DNA of 64,000 bases from Aquila chrysaetos chrysaetos (GCF_900496995.4 NC_044018.1:12796501-12860500), one strand, 5' to 3'; counted from the stretch's first letter, positions 25,011 through 40,200 are shown. Notes: generated by a model not told the origin, from the sequence alone. Program-made: numbers and translations.

Positions 25011-26641
25011 CCCAGTGCAGGAACAAACAGGCAAATGCATGTACAATATAATCCCTAAGCTAAACTAAACATTGCTTTGCCTGTCTAGATTCAGAATGAG
25101 GTGTCTAAAATTTCCTAAAGTCTAAACCTTTCACTAGCTTTGTATAAACTACACCAGGTGGTAAACAGCAGACCGAGAAGGCATCCAGGAGAAAATGGGC
25201 TTATCTGTCCTAATTTATGCATCTAAAGGTTAGGCTTATAAATCTGCACTAGCTATTTAAGCTTCTTCTATAGTCAGTGGAGAAAAATAAGTATGTCCAG
25301 ATGGCAACTTATTTTATCCAAAGTATCTGTGATAGATTTAAGGCCTACTAAAATAGCAGAAAAAAATCCCTCTGGATTCAATTATCTTTGGCTCTGATGT
25401 TAAAACATAGGTTAGAATTATTTTAGACCCAGAATGGAGAGAAATAAATGTATCTTCTTGCCATGTGAGTTTTCATTGCCATACACCATTATTTGCATTG
25501 TAAATGCAAAGAAACAATACAAAAATTTTGCAGATGTATGTACAGAATTAAGAATGTATTCAAACATAAAATGGGAATCAGTAAGAAGGCTTTTCTGATA
25601 CTCTAGAAACCTGTTTTTTAGAGAACTGAAGACAATATATTATTTAACACAGTCCTTGTAACTATTACAATAACATATTACACATCCTGCAAACTTTTAA
25701 TACCTGAAAGTACAAAGAAAAAGTGTTATACTGGATGACAAGAGCAACAAGGTCTCTGTGTTGGGATTTAATGCCTATAAAACAGGTATAATTTATTTTT
25801 TCCTCCTTCAGTAAAGGTTTTGTATTTTGGAAAAGTGTAATGTTCTGACACTTGTATTGAAATCAAGAAGGTGACCCTATGACTAAGTAAGTTGAATAGC
25901 CAACCTGACAGAAATGGAATAAGCCTCTTGTGGTTGTTGCCAGGTTGGGAAAAGTGCAATTTATAATCTCAACAATGATACGAACACACGTAAGGTCTAT
26001 CATTCGTCTTCAGTAAAAAGGTGGCAGACATAATAGGGGCTATGATCAATGTACTAAAATAGTAATTATTTCCTTATGTTAAAGCCAACTCATTTGATCA
26101 TATTATTTTATTTTACATATCTAGAACTGACAAGGCAAGTCATAGGATTTGGAAGTGTAATTTCAGATCTGGCAATAAAATGGCTGGCAATTAAAAATGA
26201 AGTATGTAGACTATGAATAACTTCATAATACTTATTATTCATAATACTTATTATGAAGTTAGATTCAGCTTGAACGGGACTAAATAAACATTCTACATTG
26301 TTAGGTATATCTCTGACCAGACACTGCAAAATTTGTCATGGAACTCTCAGGCTTATCAGAACAGAATGTGAGACATAAGATACCTATATTTAAACAGGTA
26401 CAACACATGGCAATAGACAAAACTGGTTAGCAACTTCTTAATTGTCTCCATGCATAACACAGCCTGGCAAAGTGGACGTCCTGGTATCAATAAACACTAC
26501 CTCAGAGAACGCAGCAGGCATATCTCCTTCTTATGTATCTTTTTCATCTTATATGATCTACTTTATGTATTTATTTACTTGAAATTTCCCAGTGTAGGTT
26601 TATTTGACTAACTAGAGCACTGAATACTTATATCCTGTATT
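25011..26641. other. Non-genic AT-rich sequence
   Basis: No gene or transposon recognised. A 13-bp perfect inverted repeat with an 18-base spacer lies at 26218-26261. Confidence 0.55.
26218..26261. repeat. Small inverted repeat (13-bp arms)
   Basis: TAACTTCATAATA at 26218-26230 is matched by its exact reverse complement at 26249-26261. The 18-base spacer contains a second partial copy of the ATAATACTTATT motif. This is AT-rich and may be a slipped-replication product. Confidence 0.7.
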
Positions 26642-26711
26642 GGGGGGTTGGACTAGATGTCCTCCAGAGGTCCCGTCCCGCCCAAACCATTCTATGATTC
26701 TATGATTCTAT
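26642..26711 (+). mobile_element. CR1 3'-terminal stub
   Basis: Only the last 70 bases of a CR1 are present: 'ggttggactagatgtcctcc', 'agaggtccc' and the octamer tail 'attctatgattctatgattcta'. This is a severely 5'-truncated insertion, the usual outcome of CR1 retrotransposition. Confidence 0.88.
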
Positions 26712-29700
26712 TTTAGATGAACTTACTTATCTACTTACTGCTTCCTTATTGCTTCTTAACGCTTTGTTAGAAGTGCAACATAACCTCGCAAGTGACCTTG
26801 TTTTACAAAACTAAAAGTATTTCTAGAAAAAGACCCAAACTTCCTAGATTAATTAATCTTTCTTTTCTAAACACCACAATTTTTCTCTACGGTAGGAATG
26901 TGACTTCCAACATCTGCATACCCATACATTAATCTACTTGGGTCGAGAAAATTTTTCCTCCCTCTTTTACAAAACTGAAGTGTCAAAAGCATCAATAATA
27001 GCAGAGTTATTCTAGGGCATCTTTGCCTGTTTTGCCAAAGGTAATTAAACTGTCCTGCTTCAGCCTCTATTTCCTAGTAACAATGTTTCACTTGATTTTC
27101 CACAGAAAACTATCTGACAAAGGGCTTGGAGGAGGGAGCATTCCCTTAGGTGTAACACCCATCTCTGTCCCCAGATACCTATCGGAAAAACAGCAGAAGC
27201 CATGAGGACTCTGGAGATGCATCTGGACATTTGTTCTACAGATTATACATGCTGATGGCCTCCCCCAAAAATTCAAGTGACCCCATACTTTTTAGGTATA
27301 GATCTCCAGACTAAATCAGAAACCTTTCAGGTTTGCCCTTGGCCACTGAGCAGGGAGGCAGAAACATCTAAATGAAGAAAGGTTCTATTTTCTTATAACT
27401 TTGTGTTTTTCTTAATGATTATAACCCACATCAAAATCAAGAAGCTCATTTGATTGCCTATTTTAGATAGTATCTTCTGATGTTGACATTCACCACTTAT
27501 TCATGTGCTATTAACACCAAAAAAGCAATTTACTGAATATTAAAAATGACAAAATGAAAAAAAACAAACTTACGAAAGAAAGGGTAAATGAAGGCCTCAT
27601 CCTGGAATTTTTTTCTTTGCAAGCTATCTTTTCTTATCTTTATAGAATAAAAAGAATCTATATATATATATCCTTTTGAGAGGCAGATAGAGTTTTCTAA
27701 GACCTTATGAAAGGCAATGAGTTGGACAAAGTGGAAAAGACAGTAGAAGGAGGGTTTTTGTACTAGCTAGGAAATGAGACTTGATGACTGGATCTTTTCA
27801 GCTTGGTATAGACCAAAGTCAAGCTGTCCAGTTGTGTAATAGACATTGCAATATTCTGTATTATGCCACAAATCTGATAAACAGTGTTCACAGTCTGCTG
27901 ATGAAATGAAACAGCTGACAGCCATTAAAATCCAGGAGAGGCAAAGGTCTTCTGAATCAATGAGATTTTTTGCATACCCAAATTTGAATACAGGGGTGCA
28001 TGCTGATTTGTAATGCTTACACACTGGTTAAGCATTTAACAGTGTGTAATTAACACACATAAATTAACACCTAAACCTTCAATATATTTGGGTATAAACA
28101 CATGGAACTGTGCTTATGCATGTGGGTGAAAACTATAAATACAAGTATAATCTATTTATACATATAAACATTTACATAAAAATGTATTTATTGTTTTACA
28201 TATATATATACACACATACATGCACAACTATAATTACAGGATTGGCAAACTCATGCTAGTGCTGCCATGCTGTTACTGGACTGAATTTGCAGTATCCCTA
28301 ATGGTGAAAAATGAGGTTGCTAACAGACTAGACCTTGGTTTTGAGGATCACGTCATTGGAGTTTGTCGTAAATCCTGCAATACTCTACTTTGATTTTTTA
28401 ACTTTATGTGCATCAAGGCCTGACTAACTGAGGGTGAGAGGCAAAGCCTGTTGTGGGATAAGGAGCAGAGGAAAAAATAATCTTCGGGGTGGTCCTAACT
28501 ACTGCACCATCTTTACACAATTATACGTGGAATAAGAGGCCATTATAAAATATCGGACTGCCTTCTGGCCAGCAAATGATTCTATTTTGATGATCCAAGA
28601 ATTACATTAATTGTTTGAGTGCACTGGGTATCACAGGTATTTTTTATTAGCTACATGGCTGTCAGACACAAAGTGAAACTTGAAAATGTATTGATCAAAT
28701 AATTTTACATACTCCCAGGGGTTTAGTTATGCTTCTTTTCACCTCTCTTTCAGACTGATCCAAGTGTGGGTAGTGTTGGGGTTCCTCCACTAATAAACTA
28801 TTTTCTAGTATTTCTTTAATGGATGTTGTTGTTTCCTTTGAGCCAGTATTTGTTAATTACTAGTGTTAAATGGAAATATGCTGTCATCCCAGAAGCTGCA
28901 GCTACTGCAGCAGAAGGACAGCAGATTCTTTGGAAGACCTGCAAAATTAAGATCTTGGCTGCTTTAAGCCCTACATGTCCCATGACATTTTCCCAAGCAC
29001 AGAGAGGCCTTGGCTTGGTTGTCCAGCTGAACTGCAAACATGTAATGAGATTTAGCCTAATTAAAATTCATCTGTAGCTTCAGTCTGCCATGTACACCAA
29101 CATCTTTGTCTGCAGTGTATAAAAATAATAAAATATTTAGCTTTAAATCTTGTATTTTGCATAAACTTCAGGATAGGTATGTTTTTTAGCAAGGGAAAGA
29201 CTGGCTGTATTTAAGGTGTTGGCAATATTCCCTGTTAATTCAACAATTTTCAGTTCATTGTATGGCCCCCAGTTCAACGTATTTTCCCCTTCAGGAAAAT
29301 ACTTAGACATGTGGTCAGGTACAACCAACTTAAGCATAGTTAAAAGCATTTAAGCACTGTTCAGAGATATGTTTGCATTGAAGCTGTAAACAGAAGATAG
29401 ACTGGGAGAAATGCATATTGTGGTAAATTATTGCATCCACACTAAGTGGATTGTCACTTATCAACACAATAAAATCTGACACACAGACAATAAAATCTGC
29501 ACTGACTTTAAACAAAAAAATCTGGGGGAAAAGCTGCATATACTATAAAACATTTGAAGTAAATTCTAAGCAGGTGGACTACATAGCAATAAGGCATCAA
29601 GACATTTATTACACCTACTTGAGTTTTGCTTTGAATACTTCCACCTTCCCCTCTCCCAGGCTCCACCAAAAGAGTGCTTGAATTTTGCTCATCATTAACT

Positions 29701-32700
29701 TGATGTTTGAAAAAAACTGTCATTTCCTTAGTGGTTTTTGTTTAGTGTATAACAAAACAGGGATTTTGAGCTCATGTTTGTAAAGGGCATAGTGCTAGAT
29801 GAGCACAACACAAATTCACATTTATCAATGCTTCTCGATATAGTTTATAGGCAATATGTTTTCTGCAAGATCCCTCAGCAACACCAGAGGCCAACAGAAG
29901 CTGTTGCTGTTAAAGCTGAAATATGCTTAAGCAGAGCAAGGTCAGATGTTGCTGGCAGCACTCTTCACAAGTACTGTTGCTAGCAAGCTAGAAAAAGTTG
30001 GAGATCACCGACTGAAACAGAAATCTAATTTTTTAAAATGTAATCTCCTCTGCTTCAGTACCTATTTCAGGATCCCTTCCAACTAATGGACTATCAAGAC
30101 AAAGAAAGGCAAAGAATTTGTTCAAGGTCTCAAACCCCAATTATGAGACCAGTCTTCTGCTGATTAAATGTGATCCAATTTTGTCTTCTTAACCTAGACT
30201 CATATTTGCTATCTAGTAGTTTAGAAGTACAATCAGAACATTACAGATTTAATGACTGCAGGAAGTTTGATGAAATTTAAGATAATGGTACACAGCTGGT
30301 GTTTGGCAGTGACAGTTGTTTTGTTCTGTCTGATCATGTATAATATAACATACTGCATGCAGAGGTAAAAAAAACCTAAACTTTACATCTTTAAGATATT
30401 TTACTGATATTTGGTATACCAGGCGTTAGTTTTTAAACTTGCTATACAAATTCACTCAAAAATAAAATGCAGAGTCTTTACCTATTCTCTTTCACAGCAT
30501 GACCATACATTTGCCACTTGACAGGCAAATTAAGAAAAATATCTCATTTATATGCTTTAGCAAAGGTATGTGAGCCTCTGGGCTGTCTCAGAATAACAGG
30601 AAATAGAAACTTGACTGCTGTGATCACAACAGAAAAACAACAGGTTGAAGTCTGGTCTAATGTCATAGTACCAGAAAATATTAAATTCCATAAAGTTTAA
30701 ACACCTGTGCTGCTGTAGGGTACTATTAAAGCCTTTTCTTTACTGCTGACTGCATTCAGCAAACTTTCACGTCTCTGTAGATCACCTCATTAAAATGCAG
30801 ACCAGGACTACAGACCTTTGCGAGATGGATAAAGGGGAAGCACAGATTTAAAAAAAAAAAAAAAAAGTGATCGAAGACATGAGTAGCACAAGTATTATAG
30901 TAGCAGCTGAAGAGAACAAGAACTCATTTGAAATAAGAATATGCTACTGCTTTCAGTAATGTGAAGGACTATACAAAAAAGCAGAAATTCTTTTGTTTAT
31001 TTTTTTAAACAGGACACAGACATCTTTCTTCCTCTTATCCTAATGAAGAATTTTCACCACATAGATGCATCTAAAGATGGATTTAGGTAATTATAGCTTT
31101 AGGAAGGCTGCTATCTTGTACGCACATATAGCTAACCTACGCTAGGATTTTACATGGGATGCACAACCGTACATATAAAAATTAAGGCAATCTAAGTCTT
31201 CACTAAGATATAATTAACACAGTTAATGAAATAGTTGTCTGTTTAGCTTCTCTCCCTGTTGGCCATTTGTGTGCAATGTTGTACAGAGAGCCCTCTGCTC
31301 TGCCCCTTTTCTGCAGAGAAGACTGCTGTGACCTGCTGTACGAACTTCTGTGCAAGTGTGCTGCGCTTGTCACTTTATTCTAACTTGACAAGTCAGATGA
31401 ACAGATGAGAGAAAGCTGTTGTTATCCTTCTGCACAGGAGGCAAACTGAAGCACAGAAATATTAAGTAGCTAATGTAAAATTTCACAAGAAAACTTTGGC
31501 TGGCAGGATCTAAATACAGATCACGAAACCCTGATACCCCGGCTCCCCCGCAGGACCGTTCTCTCTGCCGGTCCCCATAAGTTCTAAGATGTTTTGATGT
31601 GCTGCTTTTGCTAAGGGAAATAACAAAACAACATTAATATACATTGAACAAATTTATTCTGGGTTCAGTAAGGTTCAGGCAGGAAATAAACTTCCACAGG
31701 AGTTCAGATCTGAAAACTTTTATGAAACACTATAAGGAACACCAAGAAAAAAAATAAGGGCTTTTGATAGTAAAATAACTGGCTTTTTCAAGATTTATTT
31801 TTTTTCCTACCTCCATTGCTTCCCAAAAGTGGTATAATGAGGTCTCTGCTCAAAGTAATTAAAGCTTCTAATTAATGGGAGAAAATCACATTTACATATG
31901 GTATCACTCCCAATTTCAATTAATTGCTCTAGACAAGAATTTATTCCAAATTCTCTTTCTGAGAAGGTCCAAAAGTCTTTACTAATTAGTTATTTTTTTC
32001 AAACATGATATCCTGACAGGAAAAGAGAATTGGTATTATTCTAGCACCAGATAGCAACCAAAGTTTAAAGGAAAGAATGTGCACATGGCAAATCTTTCAG
32101 ATCTGTGAGTGAGTTTAGCTATCAGTAACAATTCTGTCATTTTTCAGATAATTCTTGAACTGAGAACCTGGATCTGCTCCTGGAAATCACAATGTGTTTC
32201 CTGGTGATTTAAAATGGAAATTGAATTTTTTGTATTTATATAGCTACCTATATCATAACACTTATTTACTTTCCATGAGGTCCCTGGAAACATTCTAAAA
32301 CCATTTCTCAACAAAATAGTATCAGGTCTCTGCACCTGTGGACAAGCTGCCTTTACAGGTAGTTGTAAATAGGACATGCTCATATTTTGAGGGATCATCC
32401 TTTCTGCTTAACAAAATGAACATGTGACATGTAAAGATGAATTTGTTATTGAGTTTGGTTCTTTTTTCAGCAAGAAAACTGAAAATAACCCCCCACCAAT
32501 CATAAATCCCCCTGCATATTCAGGCAATCCTTATTCATGGATGGAATTTCACTGGGAGGCAGAACAATGTAATAAATACCCTTTTCTGGCACTGCTTATT
32601 CAAGACTAACAGACTCATTCACATAACTTTGGTTCTGGGCTTGCAATTAACTGAATTTGATTGAAGTCCCATTATTTTCTAGCTGTGCAGTTTCTCAAAG

Positions 32701-33464
32701 AAAGGCTGATTAGTGGTGATCTGTGATATATTTTTTACTTCTGATTCATGTTCAGCCCAAGATAAAATTCACTAGAGGCTGTTACTAAGCAATGGTTGTA
32801 GAAGACTGGGTAGAAGTTAAGGATCTGTCTGCTTTTAAACCCCTTACAAAGCTTCCATCACATCTCTGACACCTGAATATTCTTTGACAATCTGCCCCTA
32901 AACATGTAACTCTTCCCTGATTAACAGACTACAACTAGTTTTCTGATCTAAAGTAATCACCCTAAATTGCACCATAGTCAGTGGTGAGAATGGGATATCA
33001 CCTAAAATGAGATTAATCTACCACTGCCCTATTTAGGTTAAGGGACGCTGGTGTGTTCAGTTTAGGCTTTGGCCTTTAAATTACATAAGATAAATTTTTA
33101 TTTGAGACTACATCTGTTCCACTACTGTATCCATAAACTAAATCGTGCCAACCATCTGGACTGTTTAATTATTACAACAGTCCCTGGCACAGCATCAACC
33201 CTGGGCAAATCACACTTTCCCAAATGGTTTCTGGAAAGATTCTGGGCTACGATGGGCCAGGAACCATCCTTAATAGAAATTCTGCATGTAGCATATCTTG
33301 TTTCGGAGGGTGAAAGAATTTAGTAGCACGGATGTGGCCCGCCTATGCCAGCTGGCCCAGGGAATGGGTCCCAGCACTGCTTAGCTCGCTAGTATAGATG
33401 TAGCCTCAGCCTACAGGCCAGTTCTAAAGAAGTACTTAAATGACCCCCCAGGCCGAGTACTACA
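26712..33464. other. Non-genic AT-rich sequence
   Basis: No gene or transposon recognised. Short TA or CA-rich runs occur at about 27660-27671 and 28198-28215, and an A16 run at about 30850-30866. A somewhat GC-richer patch at 31540-31580 and a short patch at about 33335-33420 with unfamiliar moderately GC-rich sequence could be decayed repeats. Confidence 0.55.
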
Positions 33465-34240
33465 ACGACAGTTGGCCTGCTTGTGACACTCTTCCTCACG
33501 CGGCCCAAGCTGCTGTTGACCTTCTTTGCCATGAGATCACACTGCTGGCTCTTGGTCACCACCTTGTCAATCACAATCCCCAAGTCCTTTTCTGTAAAGC
33601 TGCTTTCCAACTGGTTGGCCCCCAGCCTGTCCCGGTGCCTGGGGTTATTCCTTCCTAGGTGCAGGACTTTGCAGTTTCCTTTATTTCAGGAGATTCCAGT
33701 TTGTCTAATTCTCCAGCCTGTCAAGGTCCCTCTGAATGGCAGCAAAACCCTGTGGTGTATCAACAACTCCTCTGAGTTTTGTATCATTTGCAAAATTGCT
33801 GAGGTACATTCTGTCCCAAACTCCAAGTCATTAATGAAGATGTTAAATAGTACTGGCTCCAGTACTGACCCCTCAGGTGCACCACTGGTGACTAGACTTC
33901 AGCTTGACTTTATGCTGTTGATCACAACCCTTTGAGCCCAGCCGTTCAGTCTACCTCACTGTCCACTTACCTCGTCTGCTCTTCATCAGTTTGTCTGTGA
34001 GGATGTTACCGCAAACAATGTCAAAAGCCTTAATACAGTCAGGATAAAACATAAACTTCTCCCCCTTCCTCCACCAGGCCACCTATCTCATCATGGAGGG
34101 CTATCAGCTTGGTTAAGCATGATTTCCCTTTCATATATCCATGCTGACTACTACCAATCATCTCCTAGTGCCTTGTATACCTGCTCCATCACCTCCCAGG
34201 AATCAATTTGAGGTTGACCAGCCTCTAGTCCCTGGATAGC
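33465..34240 (-). mobile_element. Old CR1 LINE fragment (RT region)
   Basis: On the minus strand the order is: the 'catggatatatgaaagggaa' block (start of the RT finger region, near 34130), 'aaggcttttgacattgtttg' (RT motif A region, near 34025), the 'gtgcacctgaggggtcagta' block (motif B, near 33870), a decayed motif C ('aattttgcaaatgatacaaa', FANDTK instead of FADDTK, near 33790) and the thumb block 'aaaggacttggggattgtga' (near 33580). Several frameshifts and stops break the frame. The element lacks both the endonuclease and the 3' end, so it is a piece of an old copy. Confidence 0.83.
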
Positions 34241-37200
34241 ATTCAAAAAACTTTGCTTCTGGATGAACACTCACTGTCTGTGAAAAGGGGCCTTCCACTT
34301 GGGTCATTATCTGTTTATGCCATTCATCTATCTGCCTACCCATCAGACTTTTACAGTAGTTTTTGAAACTGGTTTCGGCACACTTGACAAAAGGGTAGTA
34401 ATTATAAGTTGCATGGAAATCAACTCTGTTAACGTCTTTGTTTAAAGAATTGCTACTGAGGTTGGCAGAACCTGACCCATCAGTCAGGACCTTGTCATTT
34501 CAAAGTAGCTATGGCACATGCCAAAAACCAGCAGGAAGCAAGACAGAGAAGGTAGGCAGCAGATAAGGGGGAGACAGGTATATTAGGAGCAAAAATTGTA
34601 GGAAGGAGTTTGTCATTAGAATTACAGAGGAGTTTAGGTTGCACAGTGAGCAATATAGGGTACATACAACACAGTTGCCATGCGTATATAGGCCATCATG
34701 TACCACTAGGTCTGCTTCTCATAGAACAAAATGTTCTGATAAAAGTGGCTGATGCTGAAGTGTTTGTGCTGCAGTGAATGCTAGTACTTGCTCAGTACAG
34801 GCCCTTCAGCAGAAAAAGGCATCACAGTGCCTGATTTCTCAATGTCAGTTCGTTTGCTGCCTTACTACAGAGCTGGGTGACTTTGAGCATGGCTAGATGT
34901 AAAACTAGGTATGAAAAGTGGGCTTTCAACTCTAACAGTTAGAAGCTTTGAGAGTTCACGCACATCCAAGTTTAGGAATTCACATAAAAAATGTTCATGG
35001 AATACAACTTTGGGCATAGAAATGTAACATTCACTTAAGTTTTATTGTATATGCCTTTATCTTTTGTCTTCTCTTTATTTTTTTAATCTCACCTCAATAT
35101 CATGAACTACAATAGATTGATATTTTCAGTAAAAATGTCCACTAAACAGACCTGGAACTGTACTTCATAAACCTCATGCCATTGATGTCTAGCTTTAAAT
35201 TATTTAAAACAAAAGAGCCAGACTAAAACCATCAAACTTTAGCAAATATATTGCAGTAGGTAAGTAATTTGGAAAGCTTTCCTTTTCTTTCATAAATGTA
35301 TACACAAGTTAAAGCACAACTTTTAAAAGTGTAATTTAGTTCTTCTAGTTGTTCATTAGTTAAAATTTGATTGGTGGCTATAATCAGACAGTTTAATGCC
35401 TTTTAATTTTTCAATATCTCTCACAAGGGATGAGATCTCTTATCCTCCCTTCAAAGTAAACAGCTTCTCTTATATTCATTTGCGAATGCACTTCCTAAGA
35501 CAGGGAGGTTGGAGCTGCATGATGCCACACTGCAAGCCACTTAGGGGCAATCAATTAGTACAGGTGGTTGAAGGGACTGTATTATATTTATGTATCTTCT
35601 ATTATATCTACTAAGTATCTAGTTTCTCCCCAGCTTGTACAGTTCTCTTTCTGTACTGGAAATTTTCAACATGCAAAATTGCTGCTGCAATCCAAGAAAG
35701 TTCTGCTTATGGAAAGCCTGATCAAACCCTGCACACAAGGATAATAACACATCATAATAACACAGTACATACATAACAGTAGCATTATACTAATAGTAAC
35801 TAATTCAGACCATATTTATAGCAGTCTCTGAAAAAAGGATTGAAGTGCAATTTCGATAGTGGCCAAGTTCTAGGCATGCAGTTCCATGGTACTTCGGAAC
35901 TATCAAGCTCACATACAATTAATAATCTTAAATTTCTGGCACTTACTTTCTTTGATGTCCAGAATTTTGAAAAAAAGAGGAGGAAGGAGGCAACCCTTAC
36001 TTTTCTCTTCAGCAGTTTTCTCTGTGTCTCTTCCTTCTTTTATTTCATACATTCTTGCTGGCCTTTTAAACCTGGTTCACTGCACCTGACAATGTTCCTT
36101 AGGATGATGCTGTCAGCTGGGAAAAAAAGAGAGGCTAGGAGGTGAATGCAAACAAATGACATTTGTTTGCATGGCTTGTAAAATGTGAACAACCTTCTTT
36201 TACTTGTCTTACTTCTATGGCTTGGAAATCAAAAGCGAAGACATGAATGTGGCAAAGTGAAGGAGGAAAAATATTGTAGGTACAGCTGTAACTGATCAAA
36301 GAGCCTGTCTGTTGCTGACACCAGCTGGCAGTAAGTGCAGAAATCGTGTTTAAAGCACTAAAGATTCTGAAATAATTATGCAGGTATACAAGTTAGTTCT
36401 TAGGAGTTGGAGAATATTTGTGATGCAGAACAAGAATTCATTCCTAATCAATGCTGCAATAACTAAAGAATGCCAGGAGACAACCTGACCCAGTAGAGGG
36501 TATGAAAATGTCTCTGTGTAAGGGTGCAGTCTTGGGACCAGAGGTAAATAATAACCTGTTATCAGAGGATGCAGAACAGGTTATCTTAAGCCACAGAATT
36601 TTTAAATCAATTATATTAGCACATCTGTCCTAGGATTTGTTTCTTCCCAGACTGTCTGTAAATGGGGATGTGTTTTGCCCAGCAACAGGAAGCACCATCT
36701 CTTACATTTGTTTTACACTGTTTAACTAAAGTAATTGGAAAATATTATCCACCATATGCTACTTCGTTTCAATGAATTATAAAATGTACAGAAGCACAAG
36801 CATAGCAATGACTAACAGTTAGCCTTGTTTCAATGAACGCAGATCCTGGCACGCTGAAATAGAATGATATCAATGCTGCCTGGCTAGGATTCCTTACATC
36901 ATTAACACCAGTGGAGGAGTAGGATGTTATTAACATTTCAGAGGAGGAACTAGATTTCTCTTTTGGTAGTAGATGCAATCCTGAAATAACACCTCCTTAT
37001 TTACCAGCGTATGTAAAACTAGCTGTTATACCCTTGGCCTTTGTTTCACACTGAAGTTTAACGATTATCTACCATGCCATCTTCACTGCCATTCTGTAAC
37101 CTGCTCCTTCATTTTAATATAAATATTCTGAGGCATTTGACTGCAACTAGCTTACAAGTAATAAAGGCTGTCTTTATGTGGCTGTTCACATCATGACTCG

Positions 37201-40200
37201 GTGGCCCAACAGGCTTTGTCCTATCTTTATTGGGCATTGTCCTATGGTCCCTTTCAATTAATTTGTAAAAAGAGGCTTTGGCCAGCAACTAATTCCTATA
37301 CTGCCTTTGGGAAGCACACAAAATGGATGTAGAGTTTCATTCCTATTATATTTTGAGCTCTAGTAATTAGCTAGTTATTCATCAGTTGAAGAATTATATA
37401 TCTACTTTCATACAGTGCTAACCTAATTTGAATGTTATGTGTTTCACCATCTCCACTCCTCATCCCGTTTGCCTGGTAGGCACATTGTTCATGCAAGAAT
37501 TGTTTCATTAAGGAAGACAGGAAAAACAAATACTTATTTAGGAAGGATATGAAACAGTGCTTACATCTAAACATAATTGGAAAGTATACATTAAAACTTC
37601 AAAAGAAAAATTCTGTTTATCTGTAGAAAAATAATGGTAGTCCATCATTTGCTCAACCGCAACTGGAACTTGGAGCATCTGGCACCTATTTGTAATCTGA
37701 TCTAGACAATTAGAAGTGAAGGCATCCAGGGTAATGCAATTGGATTATAAAATATCTATTTTGGCACTGTATTTAATTATATGTATGTTTGTGTATTTAT
37801 ATATAATATGTATAATTTAAAAAAACTGTATGTTGTCCTTTTCAAAAATACTTGTCTACAATGTTGTCTGTAGAAACACACATCTGCCACATAGGTATTT
37901 TTGACATTTTTATTTTTCTTCCTCAGATTCTTCAGAAGAAAAGAACAGAGAAGCTCTTTCTGATGTTTTGAGCCCTTTCCTACTGTCCATTTCAAGTCAG
38001 ATGTGTTATTTACCCTTTCCATAAGAAGCTTTTACAACCTTGTCTCCCTTAATAAAGCAAACCAAAAGACATTACCAGAGCAAACTGGAAAGACTGAGCA
38101 GTGGGGATGATATCTGGTCACTATCTAATTTTCATGTGGCTGTACCAGCAATTTTTTTCTGTCTCAGCTGACATTCTTTGTGTTAGGTTGCAGTGAAAAG
38201 CTAGCCCAAGGAAGGTGGGAGATGAAAGGTGGGAAACAGCCGGAGACAAATAGAGGAAAACCAATTCCATTCCTCAAGACCCAAACAAGTAAAACCCTTC
38301 TATCCAGACTTAAAATACATGAAAATTGAAACAGCGACCTTACTCATTCCTCTTTTATAGAACTACAAACCAATATGCTCTTCTGTAATTGCCTTTAAAA
38401 AATTCTGTGCTTTCTTGTTAGTTTGAGAGAATAAATTGCTTCAGAGCTCTCTCCCCTCTTCCTTTTTATAGTTTGTTCTTCTATTTTTTCACCTATGACT
38501 GCAAACTTCAAGTGATGTGAAATACGTGACTCTGAAAGTGACAGGGGAATAATTTCTTTGGTGATTGGCTTAAAAGAGAAAAAAAAATATGAGCACTGAG
38601 AGTCAAGGCTAGCTCCCCGTTTCAGGGGACTACTTCTCCCTGTAGTACAAGCAGTACTTCTATGAGCTTTATTTTTTTTCCAAGAGAGCACAAGGGGTCG
38701 GCAGAAACTGGTAGCTGATGTTAAATTGCATTTCAAAACCTTCAGCTTCCTGTGCTAAAGATTCATCATTTCTGTGGAAACTTTGGTTCCCTCTAGCAAC
38801 ATTATACATCACTCTGGCTAGCACCGCGGCAAACTGCCAAAGGTACTGAAAAAATGCAGCATTAAGTGTGTTGTATATTCACACCTTTTGCTATGGGGAA
38901 AATCAATACTGACAACTCTTCTTTCAGAGGCCAGAAATTCCTCTGAAAATGCTTTCAGTGCAGGTTTCCAAAGACCATGTAATTGCTTATACCTTTGGTA
39001 GATTTGAGCATGATGCATATTCCTACTAGCAGGGCAGGAGAGGAAGCAATGCTGTATTTTCTAGGGTAGCGGGTAACAGTGTACTGATTGCTTCTCATCA
39101 CATCAGGAGACACAAGACCCAATCTGTGACACTATTTAGCAACAAACGAAGAGATACAACTATGTATCGCCAGAAAAGTAAAGGTTTTAACACTCCCCAC
39201 ACACAAACACACTCACCTCCCATATTGCAGCTATACAGCTCAGGGGAAAAGGGATGACTGAGTACAGGAGGTAGGAGTCCTCAGGCTGATCCTGACTCAC
39301 ATTTCCGCAGTGTGAGCATCAGGTGAGTAACAGCAAAGCTGGACTTGGATGTCAGAGAGTTCAGCTTCACGGGCAGAGTGATGGAGCCACGACCACCCCT
39401 CCAGCTTCAGGGTTCTCGCGCCAGCTTCTCTAATCTTTCTGCACAAAAGCACTAGCACTGGAAGCATGAGTTAAGATGAGAAAACATCCCATCACCATTC
39501 CTTGCACGCCCAAGCATATGTTCAGGGACTTGCCATTTTATATCACACCTTGGTATCTCAGTAGCTCAAACTAATCCATAATTTTGAGGCAGGAATAGAG
39601 TCCCCTGTGACTGGTTCAGATGATTGTATATTTCAGCTGATCATTTGTTCTCTTGTGATTTCTAAGTAACATTTATCTTAATATCCCTTTGGCAATCCTG
39701 CTCTTTCTATCCAGCATGATTTTATGCAGGCTTGTATAAGCATATGGTCTTCTGCATCTGATCTCTGATGATTAACCGTGCCTTCATTTGCATTTTACTT
39801 GTATCAGGATGATGTGTGAATTTATACTTTATCCAAATAAGATTATGAAATTGTGTAGTACCAGAGAGACAATGTAGTTATATTAATGATGAGTGTGTGC
39901 TGGAAGCGGGGGAGGGTATTAAGCTAATTCTCCCTATAGAAAAGAGATCATAATTGTGAGGCTTCTTGTTGATCTCTGATTTTTTTTCTTGTCTCCTTTT
40001 GCTAGACTAGAGGTGGCAAAAGGCAAATTCACAAACACGAAACATTTATTATTCTCTTGTGGTTTCTGGTTGAAATTGGCAAATTTACAAGTGATAAATC
40101 ACCTTATTTTGGTATTCTACTGGAGAATTAGACTATTAAACAGGCCTTTTACTGTACTGAGAGAACTTCTGACTATTCTGGGAAACTGGAAAAATTGGAG

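Noticed and set aside
39231-39322. Possible exon between 'atattgcag' and 'GTGAGT'
   Set aside because: All three frames contain stops, so it is not a coding exon. A non-coding exon cannot be judged without transcripts.
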